From Clostridiaceae bacterium (GTDB lineage Bacteria; Bacillota_A; Clostridia; Clostridiales; Clostridiaceae): DNA of 45,176 nt. The translations under genes and the position numbers were made by a program. Positions 1 through 8,591 of the stretch are shown piece by piece. A model generated the notes under the pieces. That model did not search any database, had not been told where the DNA came from, and saw only the letters and a program-made list of their open reading frames with translations. Location of the stretch: NCBI GenBank assembly GCA_029256485.1, contig JAQSXU010000033.1, forward strand, positions 1-45,176, in the 5' to 3' direction. Numbering within the stretch: the first letter of the stretch is position 1; each line of letters opens with the position of its first letter.

Positions 1-932
1 TGTTTGCTGTAAGCTATTCCGCCTGTCAAAATAATTCTGTCTACTTTTCCGCATAATACTGCTGCACATTTACCTATTTCTTTACCAATTTGATATATAA
101 AGGCATCATATATTAATTTAGCTTTTTTATCCCCTTTTTCAACTGCTGAGGTTACATCTCTAAAGTCATTGGTATTTAGATAAGCAACTATACCGCCCTT
201 TCCATTTATTTTTTTCATCAATTCCTTTTCGGTATACTTTCCGCTAAAGCATAATTTTATTAAATCTCCAACTGGAAGCTCTCCTGTTCTTTCTGGAGAA
301 AATGGTCCTTCTCCTATTAATGCATTATTTGTATCTATAACTTTTCCAGCCTTATGAGCGCCAACTGAAACTCCTCCGCCCATATGGGTTACTATTAAGT
401 TCAGGTCTGAATATTTTTTCCCGTTTTCCTTGGCATATTTTTTTGCCACTGCCTTTTGATTTAATGCGTGGAATATACATCTTCTTGGCAGTTCAGGCAT
501 TCCTGAAATTGTTGCTACTTCCTGTAGTTCATCAACAACTACTGGGTCAACTATAAAAGCTGGAATATGTAAGGAATTTGCAATATTGTTAGCAATAATT
601 CCACCTAAATTTGATGCGTGCTGTCCCTGGAAGCCTATCTTTAAATCCTGAAGCATAGCATCATTTACTCTATATGTACCGCTGGATATTGGTTTTAATA
701 ATCCGCCTCTTCCTACAACAGCATCTAATGTATTAATATCAAAGTTTTTTTGCTTCAGCACGTTTAGTATTACTTCCTGCCTAAATTCGAATTGATCGTA
801 TATAGTCTCATATTTTCCTATTTCCTCTGAGGAATGTCTTAGAGTTTCCTCTAATATTTGAGTTTCATCTTCATATACTCCAATTTTAGTTGAAGTAGAA
901 CCAGGGTTAATAATCAATAATTCGTATGACAT
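1..932 (-). CDS. buk: Butyrate kinase, C-terminal part cut by the window edge
   Basis: Catalyses butyryl-phosphate + ADP to butyrate + ATP, the last energy-conserving step of butyrate fermentation in the cytoplasm. About 310 codons are visible; the usual length is about 355, so roughly 45 C-terminal residues lie left of base 1. ASKHA acetokinase motifs are clear: INPGSTSTK near the N-terminus, [40 protein letters not shown] and ILTGG close to the edge. The ATG at 932 follows an AGGAGGG Shine-Dalgarno. It lies 33 bases after ptb on the same strand and is clearly paralogous to the kinase gene upstream of ptb. It is probably co-transcribed with both. Confidence 0.95.
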   Translation of the reverse strand, partial: MSYELLIINPGSTSTKIGVYEDETQILEETLRHSSEEIGKYETIYDQFEFRQEVILNVLKQKNFDINTLDAVVGRGGLLKPISSGTYRVNDAMLQDLKIGFQGQHASNLGGIIANNIANSLHIPAFIVDPVVVDELQEVATISGMPELPRRCIFHALNQKAVAKKYAKENGKKYSDLNLIVTHMGGGVSVGAHKAGKVIDTNNALIGEGPFSPERTGELPVGDLIKLCFSGKYTEKELMKKINGKGGIVAYLNTNDFRDVTSAVEKGDKKAKLIYDAFIYQIGKEIGKCAAVLCGKVDRIILTGGIAYSK

Positions 933-965
933 TTTTTCCCTCCTACAATTTTCAATAATATATTG

Positions 966-1877
966 TTATTTTCTCAACTGTTCTGCAACTAAAGCAGCCA
1001 ATGCAATTGAATTCATTTTAGTTTCATGGCTGTCATTTCTTGAAGTTAAAACTACAGGTGCAGCTGTTCCTACTAATATTCCTCCATTTTTTGAATCTGA
1101 TGTATATGTTAATGTTTTATACATTATGTTACCTGAATCTATATTTGGCAACAAGAGTATATCTGCCTTTCCAGCTACAGGTCCTGTTACTTTCTTATGG
1201 GCAGCAGCTTCTTCAGATAACGCATTATCTAAAGCTAATGGTCCATCAATGACACAACCCTTGATTTGTCCTCTGTCACTCATTTTTGATAATGCCGCTG
1301 CATCTAAGGTAGGCTGCATTGCTGGGTTAATCACCTCAACTGCACATATTGGCGCAACTTTAGGCATTTCTATACCAACCGCATGTGCTACAGTTACTGC
1401 ATTTGCTATTATATCAACTTTGTCTTTTAATTCTGGATACATATTAAATGCCACATCAGTTAAAAATATTAATCTATCAAATTTAGGGATCTCAAATACT
1501 GCTACATGAGACATTAACTTTCCTGTTCTTAATCCTACTTCTTTGTTTAATACTGCTCTTAAGAAATTAGCTGTATCCACTAGACCTTTCATTACCATAT
1601 CAGCTTTACCTGTTGATACTAATTCTACTGCTTTTAATGCAGCCTTTTTCGTGTTCTTTTCATCTACCAGTTCAAACTTAGAAAGGTCCATGTTAATTTC
1701 CTCTGCAATTGTCTTTATCTTGTCCACATTTCCAACTAACACTGCATCTGCAATTCCTTTTTCCTTTGCATCTTTAACAGCTTCAAGCACTGGTTTATCT
1801 TCAGCAACTGCTACTGCTACTTTTTTTGTGGGCTGTTCGCTGGCTTTTTTTAATAACTCCTGAAAATTTTTAATCAT
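966..1877 (-). CDS. ptb: Phosphate butyryltransferase
   Basis: Converts butyryl-CoA + phosphate to butyryl-phosphate + CoA, feeding butyrate kinase. The 303-residue protein matches the PTA/PTB family along its length, with blocks KADMVMKGLV, VGLRTGK, PKVAPICAVEVINP, KGCVIDGPLALD and NGGILVGTAAPVVLTSR. The frame is open further upstream, but the ATG at 1877 (MIKNFQELL) fits the family N-terminus and has a GGAAGAGGTG Shine-Dalgarno. That start lies inside the last codons of the upstream kinase gene (8-base overlap), so translation is probably coupled. It is placed between two butyrate kinase genes, which is unusual, since ptb-buk pairs are the norm. Confidence 0.96.
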   Translation of the reverse strand: MIKNFQELLKKASEQPTKKVAVAVAEDKPVLEAVKDAKEKGIADAVLVGNVDKIKTIAEEINMDLSKFELVDEKNTKKAALKAVELVSTGKADMVMKGLVDTANFLRAVLNKEVGLRTGKLMSHVAVFEIPKFDRLIFLTDVAFNMYPELKDKVDIIANAVTVAHAVGIEMPKVAPICAVEVINPAMQPTLDAAALSKMSDRGQIKGCVIDGPLALDNALSEEAAAHKKVTGPVAGKADILLLPNIDSGNIMYKTLTYTSDSKNGGILVGTAAPVVLTSRNDSHETKMNSIALAALVAEQLRK

Positions 1878-2964
1878 TGATTTGCACCTCTTCCTCGTAT
1901 ACTTTATATTTTTCTTCAAATTTTATTATTCTTAAAGCCCCCTGTGCTAATGCTAGCATTTCGTCTTCTCCTGGCACTATTTCAACGGGCGCTATAAAAC
2001 TAATCCTATCTGATATCCATTTTGTAAGCCTGTTGTTGTAGGCCATACCGCCAGTTAATATTATTGCGTCTACATTGCCGCATAATACTGCTGCCATTGC
2101 TCCAATTTCTTTAGCCAATTGATATGCCATAGCCTTTAAAATTAATTCTGCCTTTTTATTCCCATTATCAATTAATTTATCCACTACTCTTCCATCATTG
2201 GTTCCAAGGTATCCCATAAATCCACTCTGGTTGTGAATCTTTCTCTTAAGTTCATTATAAGTATATTTTCCGCTGAAGGCCATTTTTACTACTTCAAGAG
2301 CAGGCAATCCTCCAGCTCTCTCCGGTGAAAAAGGTCCTTCTTCATTGGCATTATTTGCGTCCAATATTCTTCCATTTCTCACTGGGGATACTGAAATCCC
2401 TCCTCCTATATGAGCTACTACATAGGAACTGTTATAAAAGTCCTTACCTAGTTTTAAACAAGTTCTCCTTATTACTGCTTTAATGTTAAGTGCATGTACC
2501 AGGGATCTTCTTGGAATATCCGGAAGCCCTGAAATCCTTGTCTGGTCCTGATATTCATCTACTGATACAGGATCCACTATAAAGGCATCTACCTTAGCCA
2601 TAATTGCTATGTCCTTAGCAATTATTCCTCCTAAGTTTGATGCATGCTGACCCTGGTAACCAATTTTTAAATCTTCAAGCATCTTATCTGTTACCTTATA
2701 GGTTCCCCCGGGCATTGGCCTCAAGAGTCCTCCTCTTCCGACCACTACAGCTATTTGCTCTAATTTAATTTTATTATCATTGAGCCAGTTTAAAATTACA
2801 TTTCTTCTCATATCCCTTTGGTCATAAATAGTTTCATACTTATTTATTTCTTCTATGTCATGGGATAGATTTTCACTTACAATACACTTTTCTTCTTTAA
2901 ATAAAGAAATTTTTGTAGATGTGGAGCCAGGATTTATAGCTAATATTAATTCCCTTTTGTTCAT
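1870..2964 (-). CDS. Second butyrate kinase (Buk2-type paralogue)
   Basis: A full-length 364-residue butyrate/branched-chain acid kinase of the ASKHA acetokinase family. It carries [56 protein letters not shown] and AIILTGGMAYN. By eye about half of its residues match the kinase at 1-932. An ATG exists at 2979, but GGGGTG, the only good Shine-Dalgarno, lies 7 bases before the ATG at 2964, so I chose that start (MNKRELIL). It is first in a three-gene run buk-ptb-buk. The two kinases may differ in chain-length preference (butyrate versus isobutyrate or isovalerate); the sequence alone does not decide this. Confidence 0.93.
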   Translation of the reverse strand: MNKRELILAINPGSTSTKISLFKEEKCIVSENLSHDIEEINKYETIYDQRDMRRNVILNWLNDNKIKLEQIAVVVGRGGLLRPMPGGTYKVTDKMLEDLKIGYQGQHASNLGGIIAKDIAIMAKVDAFIVDPVSVDEYQDQTRISGLPDIPRRSLVHALNIKAVIRRTCLKLGKDFYNSSYVVAHIGGGISVSPVRNGRILDANNANEEGPFSPERAGGLPALEVVKMAFSGKYTYNELKRKIHNQSGFMGYLGTNDGRVVDKLIDNGNKKAELILKAMAYQLAKEIGAMAAVLCGNVDAIILTGGMAYNNRLTKWISDRISFIAPVEIVPGEDEMLALAQGALRIIKFEEKYKVYEEEVQIND

Positions 2965-3035
2965 AAACATACACCCCATAGTTTATATTTTAACAAATAA
3001 AATCACAAAAGCTTTATTTTTCAGAAAATTTAATA

Positions 3036-4631
3036 TTATATTTTATATTGTTTCATAATATTTTCAGAAACTTTTAGCCCATCCACTGCAGCAGACATAA
3101 TTCCTCCTGCAAAGCCAGCTCCTTCACCGCATGGATATAATCCTTCTGCTGAAATACTTTCTAATTTATCATTTCTCTCTATTCTAACCGGAGCTGAAGT
3201 CCTGGTTTCTATACCAGTTAAAACACCATTACTTGAGGCAAACCCGGTTATTTTTTTATCAAACTGACCTAACCCTTCTTTTAATGTTTCTATTACGTAA
3301 GATGGTAAACATTGTTTTAAATCCCTAAATTCATAGCCAGGTTTATAACTTGGTTTTATACTGCCTATTTTTTTACTTACCTCATCATTTAAAAAATCCT
3401 CAATAAGCTGAATTGGCGCAGTATATTGACCTCCCCCTAATTTATAGGCCAGGCTTTCATAATGTCTTTGAAATTCCATGCCGCTGAGAGGGTTATTCCC
3501 TTGAAAATCATCCGGTCCTACTGTTACAACTATTGCTGAATTAGCATTTTCCTTATTCCTTTTATAATTACTCATGCCATTAATAGCTAACCTATTTTCC
3601 TCCGAAGAAGCAGCTACAACTTCTCCTCCAGGACACATACAAAAGCTGTATACACCTCTTCCAGTTTTTCTGCTGGTATAAGTTAGTCTATAATCTGCTG
3701 CCTTTAGCCTAGGATGCGAAGCGTATGCTCCATATTGATTTTCATTTATTAATCTTTGGCTGTGCTCACATCTAACTCCCATAGCAAATGGTTTTGCGGT
3801 TAAAAATACTCCATTTCTGCTGAGCATTTCGTAAGTATCTCTGGAGCTATGACCAATGGCTAAAATTAATACTTCACAAGGCATTTCTTCTCCGTTTACT
3901 ATTATGCTTTTAATTTTTCTATCTTTTATTATTACATCCTGAAGTTTACTGTTAAATCTGATTTCACCGCCTAGTTTTTTAATTTCTTCTCTTATATTTT
4001 TTACTACTCCTTTTAATATATCAGTACCTATATGAGGCTTGCCATTATATATTATTTCTTCTGGGGCACCAAATCTAACAAACTGTTCAAGTACATAGTC
4101 ACATCTTGCATCTTTAATTCTTGTAGTTAACTTACCATCGGAAAAAGTACCAGCTCCCCCTTCTCCAAATTGAACATTGGACTCTAGATTTAATCTTCCA
4201 GTATTCCAGAATTCTTCTACGGATTCGGTTCTGCTTTCCACATCCTCTCCTCTTTCAATAATTAAAGGCTTAAAACCTTTTTGTGCCATTAAAAGACCGG
4301 CAAACATTCCTGCCGGTCCCATGCCTACTATCACTGGTCTGCTGTTAAGTCTCTCTGTTCCAAACTGAAAGCTGCCATCATATTTATCCTCTTCCAGTTT
4401 AATATTATTGTCATTGAGCCTAGCAACAATTTTCCCTTCGTTTTCGCAGCTTAGTTCTACAATATAATTAAATTTAATTGTATTCTTTCTCCTGGCATCT
4501 ATAGACTCTCTAAGTATTTTAAAGTTTTTTATATACTCATCCTTTATCTTAAGCTTTTGTGAAGCTTTTTTTCTTAATAAACTTATATCTTCATCAATAT
4601 CTAAAATTATATTGCTAACTCTAATTGCCAT
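3036..4631 (-). CDS. FAD-dependent oxidoreductase, COG2509 type
   Basis: A 531-residue flavoprotein of the large uncharacterised FAD-dependent dehydrogenase group (COG2509). About 95 N-terminal residues precede a Rossmann FAD motif (VIVGMGPAGMFAGLLMA, around residue 100) that ends in the acidic strand LIIERG. Next come EGGAGTFSDGKLTTRI, a mid-protein LILAIGHSSRDTYEM block and a C-terminal PCGEGAGFAGGIMSAAVDGLK block typical of FAD ribityl contacts. No membrane segment is seen. The ATG at 4631 has a GGAGGG Shine-Dalgarno and overlaps the end of cdaR by 11 bases, so it belongs to the cdaA-cdaR transcript. Substrate and role are unknown. Confidence 0.85.
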   Translation of the reverse strand: MAIRVSNIILDIDEDISLLRKKASQKLKIKDEYIKNFKILRESIDARRKNTIKFNYIVELSCENEGKIVARLNDNNIKLEEDKYDGSFQFGTERLNSRPVIVGMGPAGMFAGLLMAQKGFKPLIIERGEDVESRTESVEEFWNTGRLNLESNVQFGEGGAGTFSDGKLTTRIKDARCDYVLEQFVRFGAPEEIIYNGKPHIGTDILKGVVKNIREEIKKLGGEIRFNSKLQDVIIKDRKIKSIIVNGEEMPCEVLILAIGHSSRDTYEMLSRNGVFLTAKPFAMGVRCEHSQRLINENQYGAYASHPRLKAADYRLTYTSRKTGRGVYSFCMCPGGEVVAASSEENRLAINGMSNYKRNKENANSAIVVTVGPDDFQGNNPLSGMEFQRHYESLAYKLGGGQYTAPIQLIEDFLNDEVSKKIGSIKPSYKPGYEFRDLKQCLPSYVIETLKEGLGQFDKKITGFASSNGVLTGIETRTSAPVRIERNDKLESISAEGLYPCGEGAGFAGGIMSAAVDGLKVSENIMKQYKI

Positions 4632-5853
4632 TTTTACCCTCCAGTATTTTTTTCTTTATACTTACCTGCAGTGAAGCTGGAACCACAGATGCCTTTGTGA
4701 AACCCTGAGGCAATGTAATGTCTACAGCAATATTATGATCTCCTTCACCTAAGTTATTCAAATCCACTGCAGCAGTAATATCTGTGCTGTTTAAATTGTT
4801 TATAATGCTGTCCGCTGCCATAACTGTTACGGAAACCTGTTTAGTATTTAATACTGCATCGTATCCATCCTTTAAATTTTTAGTGATTACATTCACTGAT
4901 AAAGTTTTCTGAGATATTTTTTCGCTTGTAACTTTAACCTTTATATATCCATTATTATTTACTAATGATACACCCTGAGGTATCACCAGCTTAACATCTG
5001 TATCATCGCTTCCATTTACCTTAGACAAGTCAACTGGTTCAGTATCTATTGACTGTATGCTGTCTAAAACCTTATCATCTCCTGCAATATCAATTTTATC
5101 AGGAGTTGTATCAAATCCCTTTAAAACCAATCCATTATTTAAATTGCCCTTAGTTTTCACATTTATGCCTACTGTTTTAACTTTTTTTATAGGCACCATT
5201 ACCTCAACAATGGATGGTTGAAAATTTACGAATTCAACTTTCTTATCTGAATTATCCACAGCATTTAAAATCACATTACTGGTAAAATCCTTAGATAAAT
5301 TATCCACCTGCAGCTTTCCTAAAAGGCTTGTGACTTGACTCACATACTTTAAAGGTCCGCTGATTTCAATTTGACTTAAATTCAATTTAGGCTGCAGCTG
5401 ATAAAAACCAGTTTTAGTTTTACCTTCTACATTTATTTTAACTGGGACTTTCTTTTTTGCATACTCATCTACATTTATTTTTATCCAAAGTCTTTCAGTA
5501 TTTACTATCTTTATATTATCGGGCTGCTGCACTAATTGAACAGGTATAGTATTTTCTCCTTTTTTTATAGCATACCCGCTTAAATCTACCCTTAGTTTAA
5601 AACTTGAGGGTTTGACGGAATATACATCTGAAGTAGCTCCGCTTATAGTTAAATTAATATTAGAAGACTGATCATCAATTAATGCTAACTTTGAATCTGT
5701 AAGTGTATCCTTATTTACTATTTCCACTGGCACAGAAATGATGTTTTCCCTTATAGGATTTTCTATGCCGTTAATGTAAAGCCAAAGTCCAAAAGCTGCA
5801 ATGATGCAGCATATTCGAATTATTATTTGGTTCCTTTTAATTTTTTCGTCCAT
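4621..5853 (-). CDS. cdaR: CdaR, YbbR-repeat regulator of diadenylate cyclase
   Basis: Membrane-anchored partner that modulates CdaA activity from outside the membrane. The 410 residues start with a short cytoplasmic stretch and one signal-anchor segment (about residues 9-27, IIIRICCIIAAFGLWLYI). About four YbbR-type beta-rich repeats follow, recognisable by recurring VPV-x-I/V and VxVSGP/A-type strands (for example ISVPVEIVN, KVPVKINVEGK, IEISGPLKYV). The ATG at 5853 has AGGTGAT before it and overlaps the end of cdaA by 31 bases, so the two are translated from one transcript. In many Firmicutes glmM follows cdaR; here an FAD oxidoreductase follows instead. Confidence 0.93.
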   Translation of the reverse strand: MDEKIKRNQIIIRICCIIAAFGLWLYINGIENPIRENIISVPVEIVNKDTLTDSKLALIDDQSSNINLTISGATSDVYSVKPSSFKLRVDLSGYAIKKGENTIPVQLVQQPDNIKIVNTERLWIKINVDEYAKKKVPVKINVEGKTKTGFYQLQPKLNLSQIEISGPLKYVSQVTSLLGKLQVDNLSKDFTSNVILNAVDNSDKKVEFVNFQPSIVEVMVPIKKVKTVGINVKTKGNLNNGLVLKGFDTTPDKIDIAGDDKVLDSIQSIDTEPVDLSKVNGSDDTDVKLVIPQGVSLVNNNGYIKVKVTSEKISQKTLSVNVITKNLKDGYDAVLNTKQVSVTVMAADSIINNLNSTDITAAVDLNNLGEGDHNIAVDITLPQGFTKASVVPASLQVSIKKKILEGKNGN

Positions 5854-6671
5854 GCCATCACCTGCTCCCTAAAGGTTAACTTTTTAAGTTGTCTCTTTTT
5901 AATTATTCTAATTAAAATATTCTTCAACTTACTCTTATCATAATTACTAGTTAAACTTCCGTTAACCGCCAAAGATATCGTTCCAGTTTCTTCAGACACA
6001 ACTATTACAAGGGCATCAGAGGTTTCTGAAAGACCAATAGCTGCTCTATGTCTGGTTCCTAATTTTTTATTTAAATCATTATTGCTTGTTAATGGCAGAA
6101 AACACCCTGATGAAATAATTCTACTATTTCTTATAATGGTTGCACCATCGTGCAGCGGGGTATTTACTACAAATATATTTTCAAGCAAAGCAGAAGATAC
6201 TAAAGCATCAAGCTTAGTACCTGTATTTATAATTTCACCTAATCCTGTCATCTGTTCAACAACTATAAGTGCACCGGTCTTTGTTTCAGATAAATTTTCT
6301 ACAGCACCTGTAATTTCTTCTACAACTTCTTCCATGACACTTTCATCTTCTAAAATGTGCTTATCATTGAATGCGCTTCTTCCAAGATGCTCCAATGCTC
6401 TTCTAATTTCCGGCTGGAAAATAATGATGAATGATAAAACACCAATGGTAATGGTTTTGGAAAGAATCCAATTTAGCATGGTTAGATGCAGTAATGAGCT
6501 AATTGGTATTAATATAAATATAAGGACTAAACCTTTTAACAGCTGTTCAGCTCTGGTCTCTTTAATTAACATATATGATTTATAAAAAATGTACGACACC
6601 GCTAAAATATCTAAAACTGACCATACATCAATATGCTTAACTGAATTAATTATGATATCAATAATCTGCAC
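5823..6671 (-). CDS. cdaA: CdaA, membrane diadenylate cyclase
   Basis: Makes the second messenger c-di-AMP from two ATP. The 282-residue protein has three N-terminal membrane helices (about residues 15-85) followed by a DisA_N/DAC catalytic domain, with the diagnostic DGA motif (PLHDGATII) and RHR motif (GTRHRAAIGLSE). Two in-frame GTG codons compete for the start. The one at 6680 overlaps the AAGGGG Shine-Dalgarno, whereas the GTG at 6671 sits at correct spacing behind it, so I start there (MQIIDIII). It is first gene of a cdaA-cdaR-oxidoreductase run. A c-di-AMP riboswitch remnant lies about 1.4 kb away on the other strand. Confidence 0.95.
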   Translation of the reverse strand: MQIIDIIINSVKHIDVWSVLDILAVSYIFYKSYMLIKETRAEQLLKGLVLIFILIPISSLLHLTMLNWILSKTITIGVLSFIIIFQPEIRRALEHLGRSAFNDKHILEDESVMEEVVEEITGAVENLSETKTGALIVVEQMTGLGEIINTGTKLDALVSSALLENIFVVNTPLHDGATIIRNSRIISSGCFLPLTSNNDLNKKLGTRHRAAIGLSETSDALVIVVSEETGTISLAVNGSLTSNYDKSKLKNILIRIIKKRQLKKLTFREQVMAWTKKLKGTK

Positions 6672-6705
6672 AGAATTCACCCCTTATAAATTAGTACTAA
6701 TATTA

Positions 6706-6736
6706 ATTATACACTATTTAATTACGTTTATATCAA
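6706..6736 (-). promoter_or_regulatory. Possible promoter of cdaA
   Basis: On the minus strand TTGATA (6731-6736) is followed after 19 bases by TATAAT (6706-6711). The -10 is a perfect consensus but the spacer is longer than the usual 17, so this is tentative. The leader between it and the GTG start contains the 10-base palindrome TTAGTACTAA at 6691-6700. Confidence 0.4.
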
Positions 6737-6856
6737 TAATTCGTTTATTTTAACATTTGTTAATATTTTTTTGCATGGAATAAAAGGCCTATATTTGTAA
6801 TTTTCGGATAATTATAATAATTATTTATAACCAGATATAAAGTTCTAATATGAATT

Positions 6857-6885
6857 TTGAAAGAATATATAATATATTATATAAT
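6857..6885 (+). promoter_or_regulatory. Sigma-A type promoter for the 6929 gene
   Basis: TTGAAA (6857-6862), a 17-base spacer and TATAAT (6880-6885) lie 43 bases before the ATG at 6929. Both boxes are near consensus at ideal spacing. Confidence 0.6.
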
Positions 6886-6928
6886 ATGGTTAATATGTAA
6901 TATGCAGTTAACAATAGGGGGAGATTAA

Positions 6929-7936
6929 ATGAAGCCAAAAGCTAAGAAAATAGTAAAAATTACTTCAATTGTAATTGGTGTTATAGCAGCTTTCATTATG
7001 GTTTTTTATGGGACATACTATTTTATTGTATCCAAATCATATAGTGAATATGATAAGCAGATTAAATATTATACGGATAAAATAAATGAAATTAACAATT
7101 CCACCGCATCCCTTATAAAACAACAAACCATAGACAGCAACAAATCAAAGAAGGATTTACCTTCAAAGATTGATTCTCTCATAGAAGTAAAAAGTGGTAT
7201 TCAAGCTATTAACCCTACAGAAAAATACTATAAAGTTCATTCCAGCTTAATAGACGGGGTAAATAACAATATTCTCATTTACAAACAAATTATTTCAATA
7301 ATTTCTAATCCTGGCAGCAAAGACATTGAAAAGTCATTAGAAAATTTAAAAAGTTACAGAGATAAATGTATTGAGTCCTACTCTTTATTTGAAACAAAAA
7401 AATTGTCTGTTTCTTTATCTTCTTCAACTTTAAAATTTGTTAATAATTCTATTTTTTATACTTCCGAACTTATACGATTAAATAAAGATAAAACCATTAC
7501 TGATGGTCAAAATTCCGATTTTATAAACAGTGTAGACAGCATTTTAAATGATTTTATTTCTCTTAAAACGGATTATAATTCCCAGATTGAAGCCTCTAGA
7601 AAAAGTAAGAAATTTAATGATTTGCTTTTTACCATCAGTAAAAATACAACTACTTATCAGGCATTAAAGGGTAAACTTTCTAATATTATTGTACCATCTA
7701 AGGGAGTTAATCTGTATAAAGCATTAAAGAAAACATTGGATAGCTATTCTGCTTATTTAGACAGCATATATAAAGCAGTAAATTACGAAAACTCACAGCT
7801 GAAATCTGCCGATGTTAGTAATTCTTCAATTGAAGCAAATTATGCTTTTTCAAAAGATAAATATTCCACAGTAAATGATAATCTTGAAGACTTCTACAAT
7901 CTATACAATGAATTTAAAACTAAAAATATGAAATAA
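6929..7936 (+). CDS. Membrane-anchored protein of unknown function
   Basis: I do not recognise this 335-residue protein. It has a lysine-rich N-terminus, one hydrophobic segment (about residues 10-33, ITSIVIGVIAAFIMVFYGTYYFIV) that would act as an uncleaved anchor or signal peptide, and then a long, polar, mostly helical Ser/Lys/Asn-rich region with repeated amphipathic heptad-like stretches. It is therefore probably an extracytoplasmic helical protein. The ATG at 6929 has a strong GGGGGAG Shine-Dalgarno and a good promoter; a hairpin terminator follows. It is a single-gene unit next to a cell wall hydrolase remnant, which hints at the cell envelope but proves nothing. Confidence 0.75.
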   Translation: MKPKAKKIVKITSIVIGVIAAFIMVFYGTYYFIVSKSYSEYDKQIKYYTDKINEINNSTASLIKQQTIDSNKSKKDLPSKIDSLIEVKSGIQAINPTEKYYKVHSSLIDGVNNNILIYKQIISIISNPGSKDIEKSLENLKSYRDKCIESYSLFETKKLSVSLSSSTLKFVNNSIFYTSELIRLNKDKTITDGQNSDFINSVDSILNDFISLKTDYNSQIEASRKSKKFNDLLFTISKNTTTYQALKGKLSNIIVPSKGVNLYKALKKTLDSYSAYLDSIYKAVNYENSQLKSADVSNSSIEANYAFSKDKYSTVNDNLEDFYNLYNEFKTKNMK

Positions 7937-7942
7937 TACTAT

Positions 7943-7975
7943 GAGGAACTTAAATTTTAGGTTCCTCTTTTTTTT
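7943..7975 (+). terminator. Rho-independent terminator after the 6929 gene
   Basis: GAGGAAC-TTAAA pairs with TTTA-GGTTCCTC around a short AT loop, with one mismatch, followed by a run of eight T. Confidence 0.85.
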
Positions 7976-8009
7976 AAAATTATGTATTTTTTTTAAAAAA
8001 GGTGAAATA

Positions 8010-8068
8010 ATAATCAATAGCCTAAGTTTTTAAATAAACGCGGGGAAACCAGTTTTTTGGGGTGAATC
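8010..8068 (+). promoter_or_regulatory. 5' half of a c-di-AMP (ydaO/yuaA) riboswitch, apparently truncated
   Basis: The stretch with TAAGTTTTTAAATAAACG (8023-8040), then CGGGGAAACC (8041-8050), a T-rich loop and GGGGTGAATC (8059-8068) resembles the conserved first half of ydaO-type c-di-AMP aptamers as I remember them. The second half, normally containing GGGCGACC-like, CCGAACCCGTCAGC-like and GTAAGC-like blocks, is absent. Sequence coding for a cell wall hydrolase begins immediately after, without start codon or Shine-Dalgarno. This class often sits upstream of such hydrolase genes, which supports the reading. It is unlikely to fold as a working aptamer. No covariance search was run. Confidence 0.6.
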
Positions 8069-8536
8069 GCTTCAAGCGCTTCTTATGATGAAAATGCTGA
8101 AAATGACTTATTTAATCAGGAATATGATGTTGTTCAAGTATTTAACAATGGGAGTAGAGATATTTACATTACAGATGATGATATTTATCTAATGGCACAA
8201 GTAGTATACGCTGAAAGCAGATCAGAGCCCTATGCAGGGAAAGTAGCAGTTGCTTCAGTTATTTTAAACAGAGTAAAAGACCCAAAGTTTCCTAAAACTA
8301 TAAGTGGTGTAATAACTCAAAAAAGAGCGTTTTCCTGTGTTAGTAATGGGAAAATAACTGTGGTACCTGACGAGAGCAGCTATCAAGCTGTTTTAGATGC
8401 ACTAAAGGGTAGCGATCCTACCGAAAAGGCAGTATTTTTTTATAATCCTAAAATTGCTACATCTTCATGGATGAAAAATGTAAAAAAGGATAATATAAAA
8501 ACTATAGGCAATCACGTATTCTTTGTATCAAAGTAG
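8066..8536 (+). pseudogene. SleB-type cell wall hydrolase, 5'-truncated
   Basis: The open frame from 8066 reads IASSASYDENAEND..., which looks like the end of a signal peptide plus the mature N-terminus, and continues into a Hydrolase_2/SleB catalytic domain (MAQVVYAESRSEPYAGKVAVASVILNRVKDPKFP, catalytic Glu in YAESR, ending NHVFFVSK). A TGA closes the frame at 8063-8065 and no ATG, GTG or TTG occurs before the internal ATG at 8192, which has no Shine-Dalgarno. The start codon, signal peptide and probably the second half of a riboswitch therefore seem deleted. The internal ATG would give a 114-residue cytoplasmic fragment. An out-of-frame ATG at 8085 runs to a TAATG at 8190, so weak reinitiation cannot be excluded. 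Confidence 0.7.
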
Positions 8537-8541
8537 CATAA

Positions 8542-8576
8542 AAAATACTAAAGCTTAATTGCTTTAGTATTTTTTT
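8542..8576. terminator. Bidirectional terminator
   Basis: AATACTAAAGC pairs perfectly with GCTTTAGTATT around TTAATT. A T-run follows on the plus side and an A-run precedes it, so it can end both the hydrolase remnant (plus) and the thioredoxin operon (minus). Confidence 0.85.
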
Positions 8577-8591
8577 ACTTTTATCTATTAA

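Noticed and set aside
1040..1863. Plus-strand open frames inside ptb, and similar frames opposite other genes across the window.
   Set aside because: They are antisense shadows of clear genes, lack ribosome-binding sites and show biased, low-complexity translations without recognisable domains.
2965..3035. Possible Rex redox-repressor site before the buk-ptb-buk genes (TTGTTAA half-site).
   Set aside because: Only one half of the TTGTTAA-N4-TTAACAA palindrome is present; the other side does not match.
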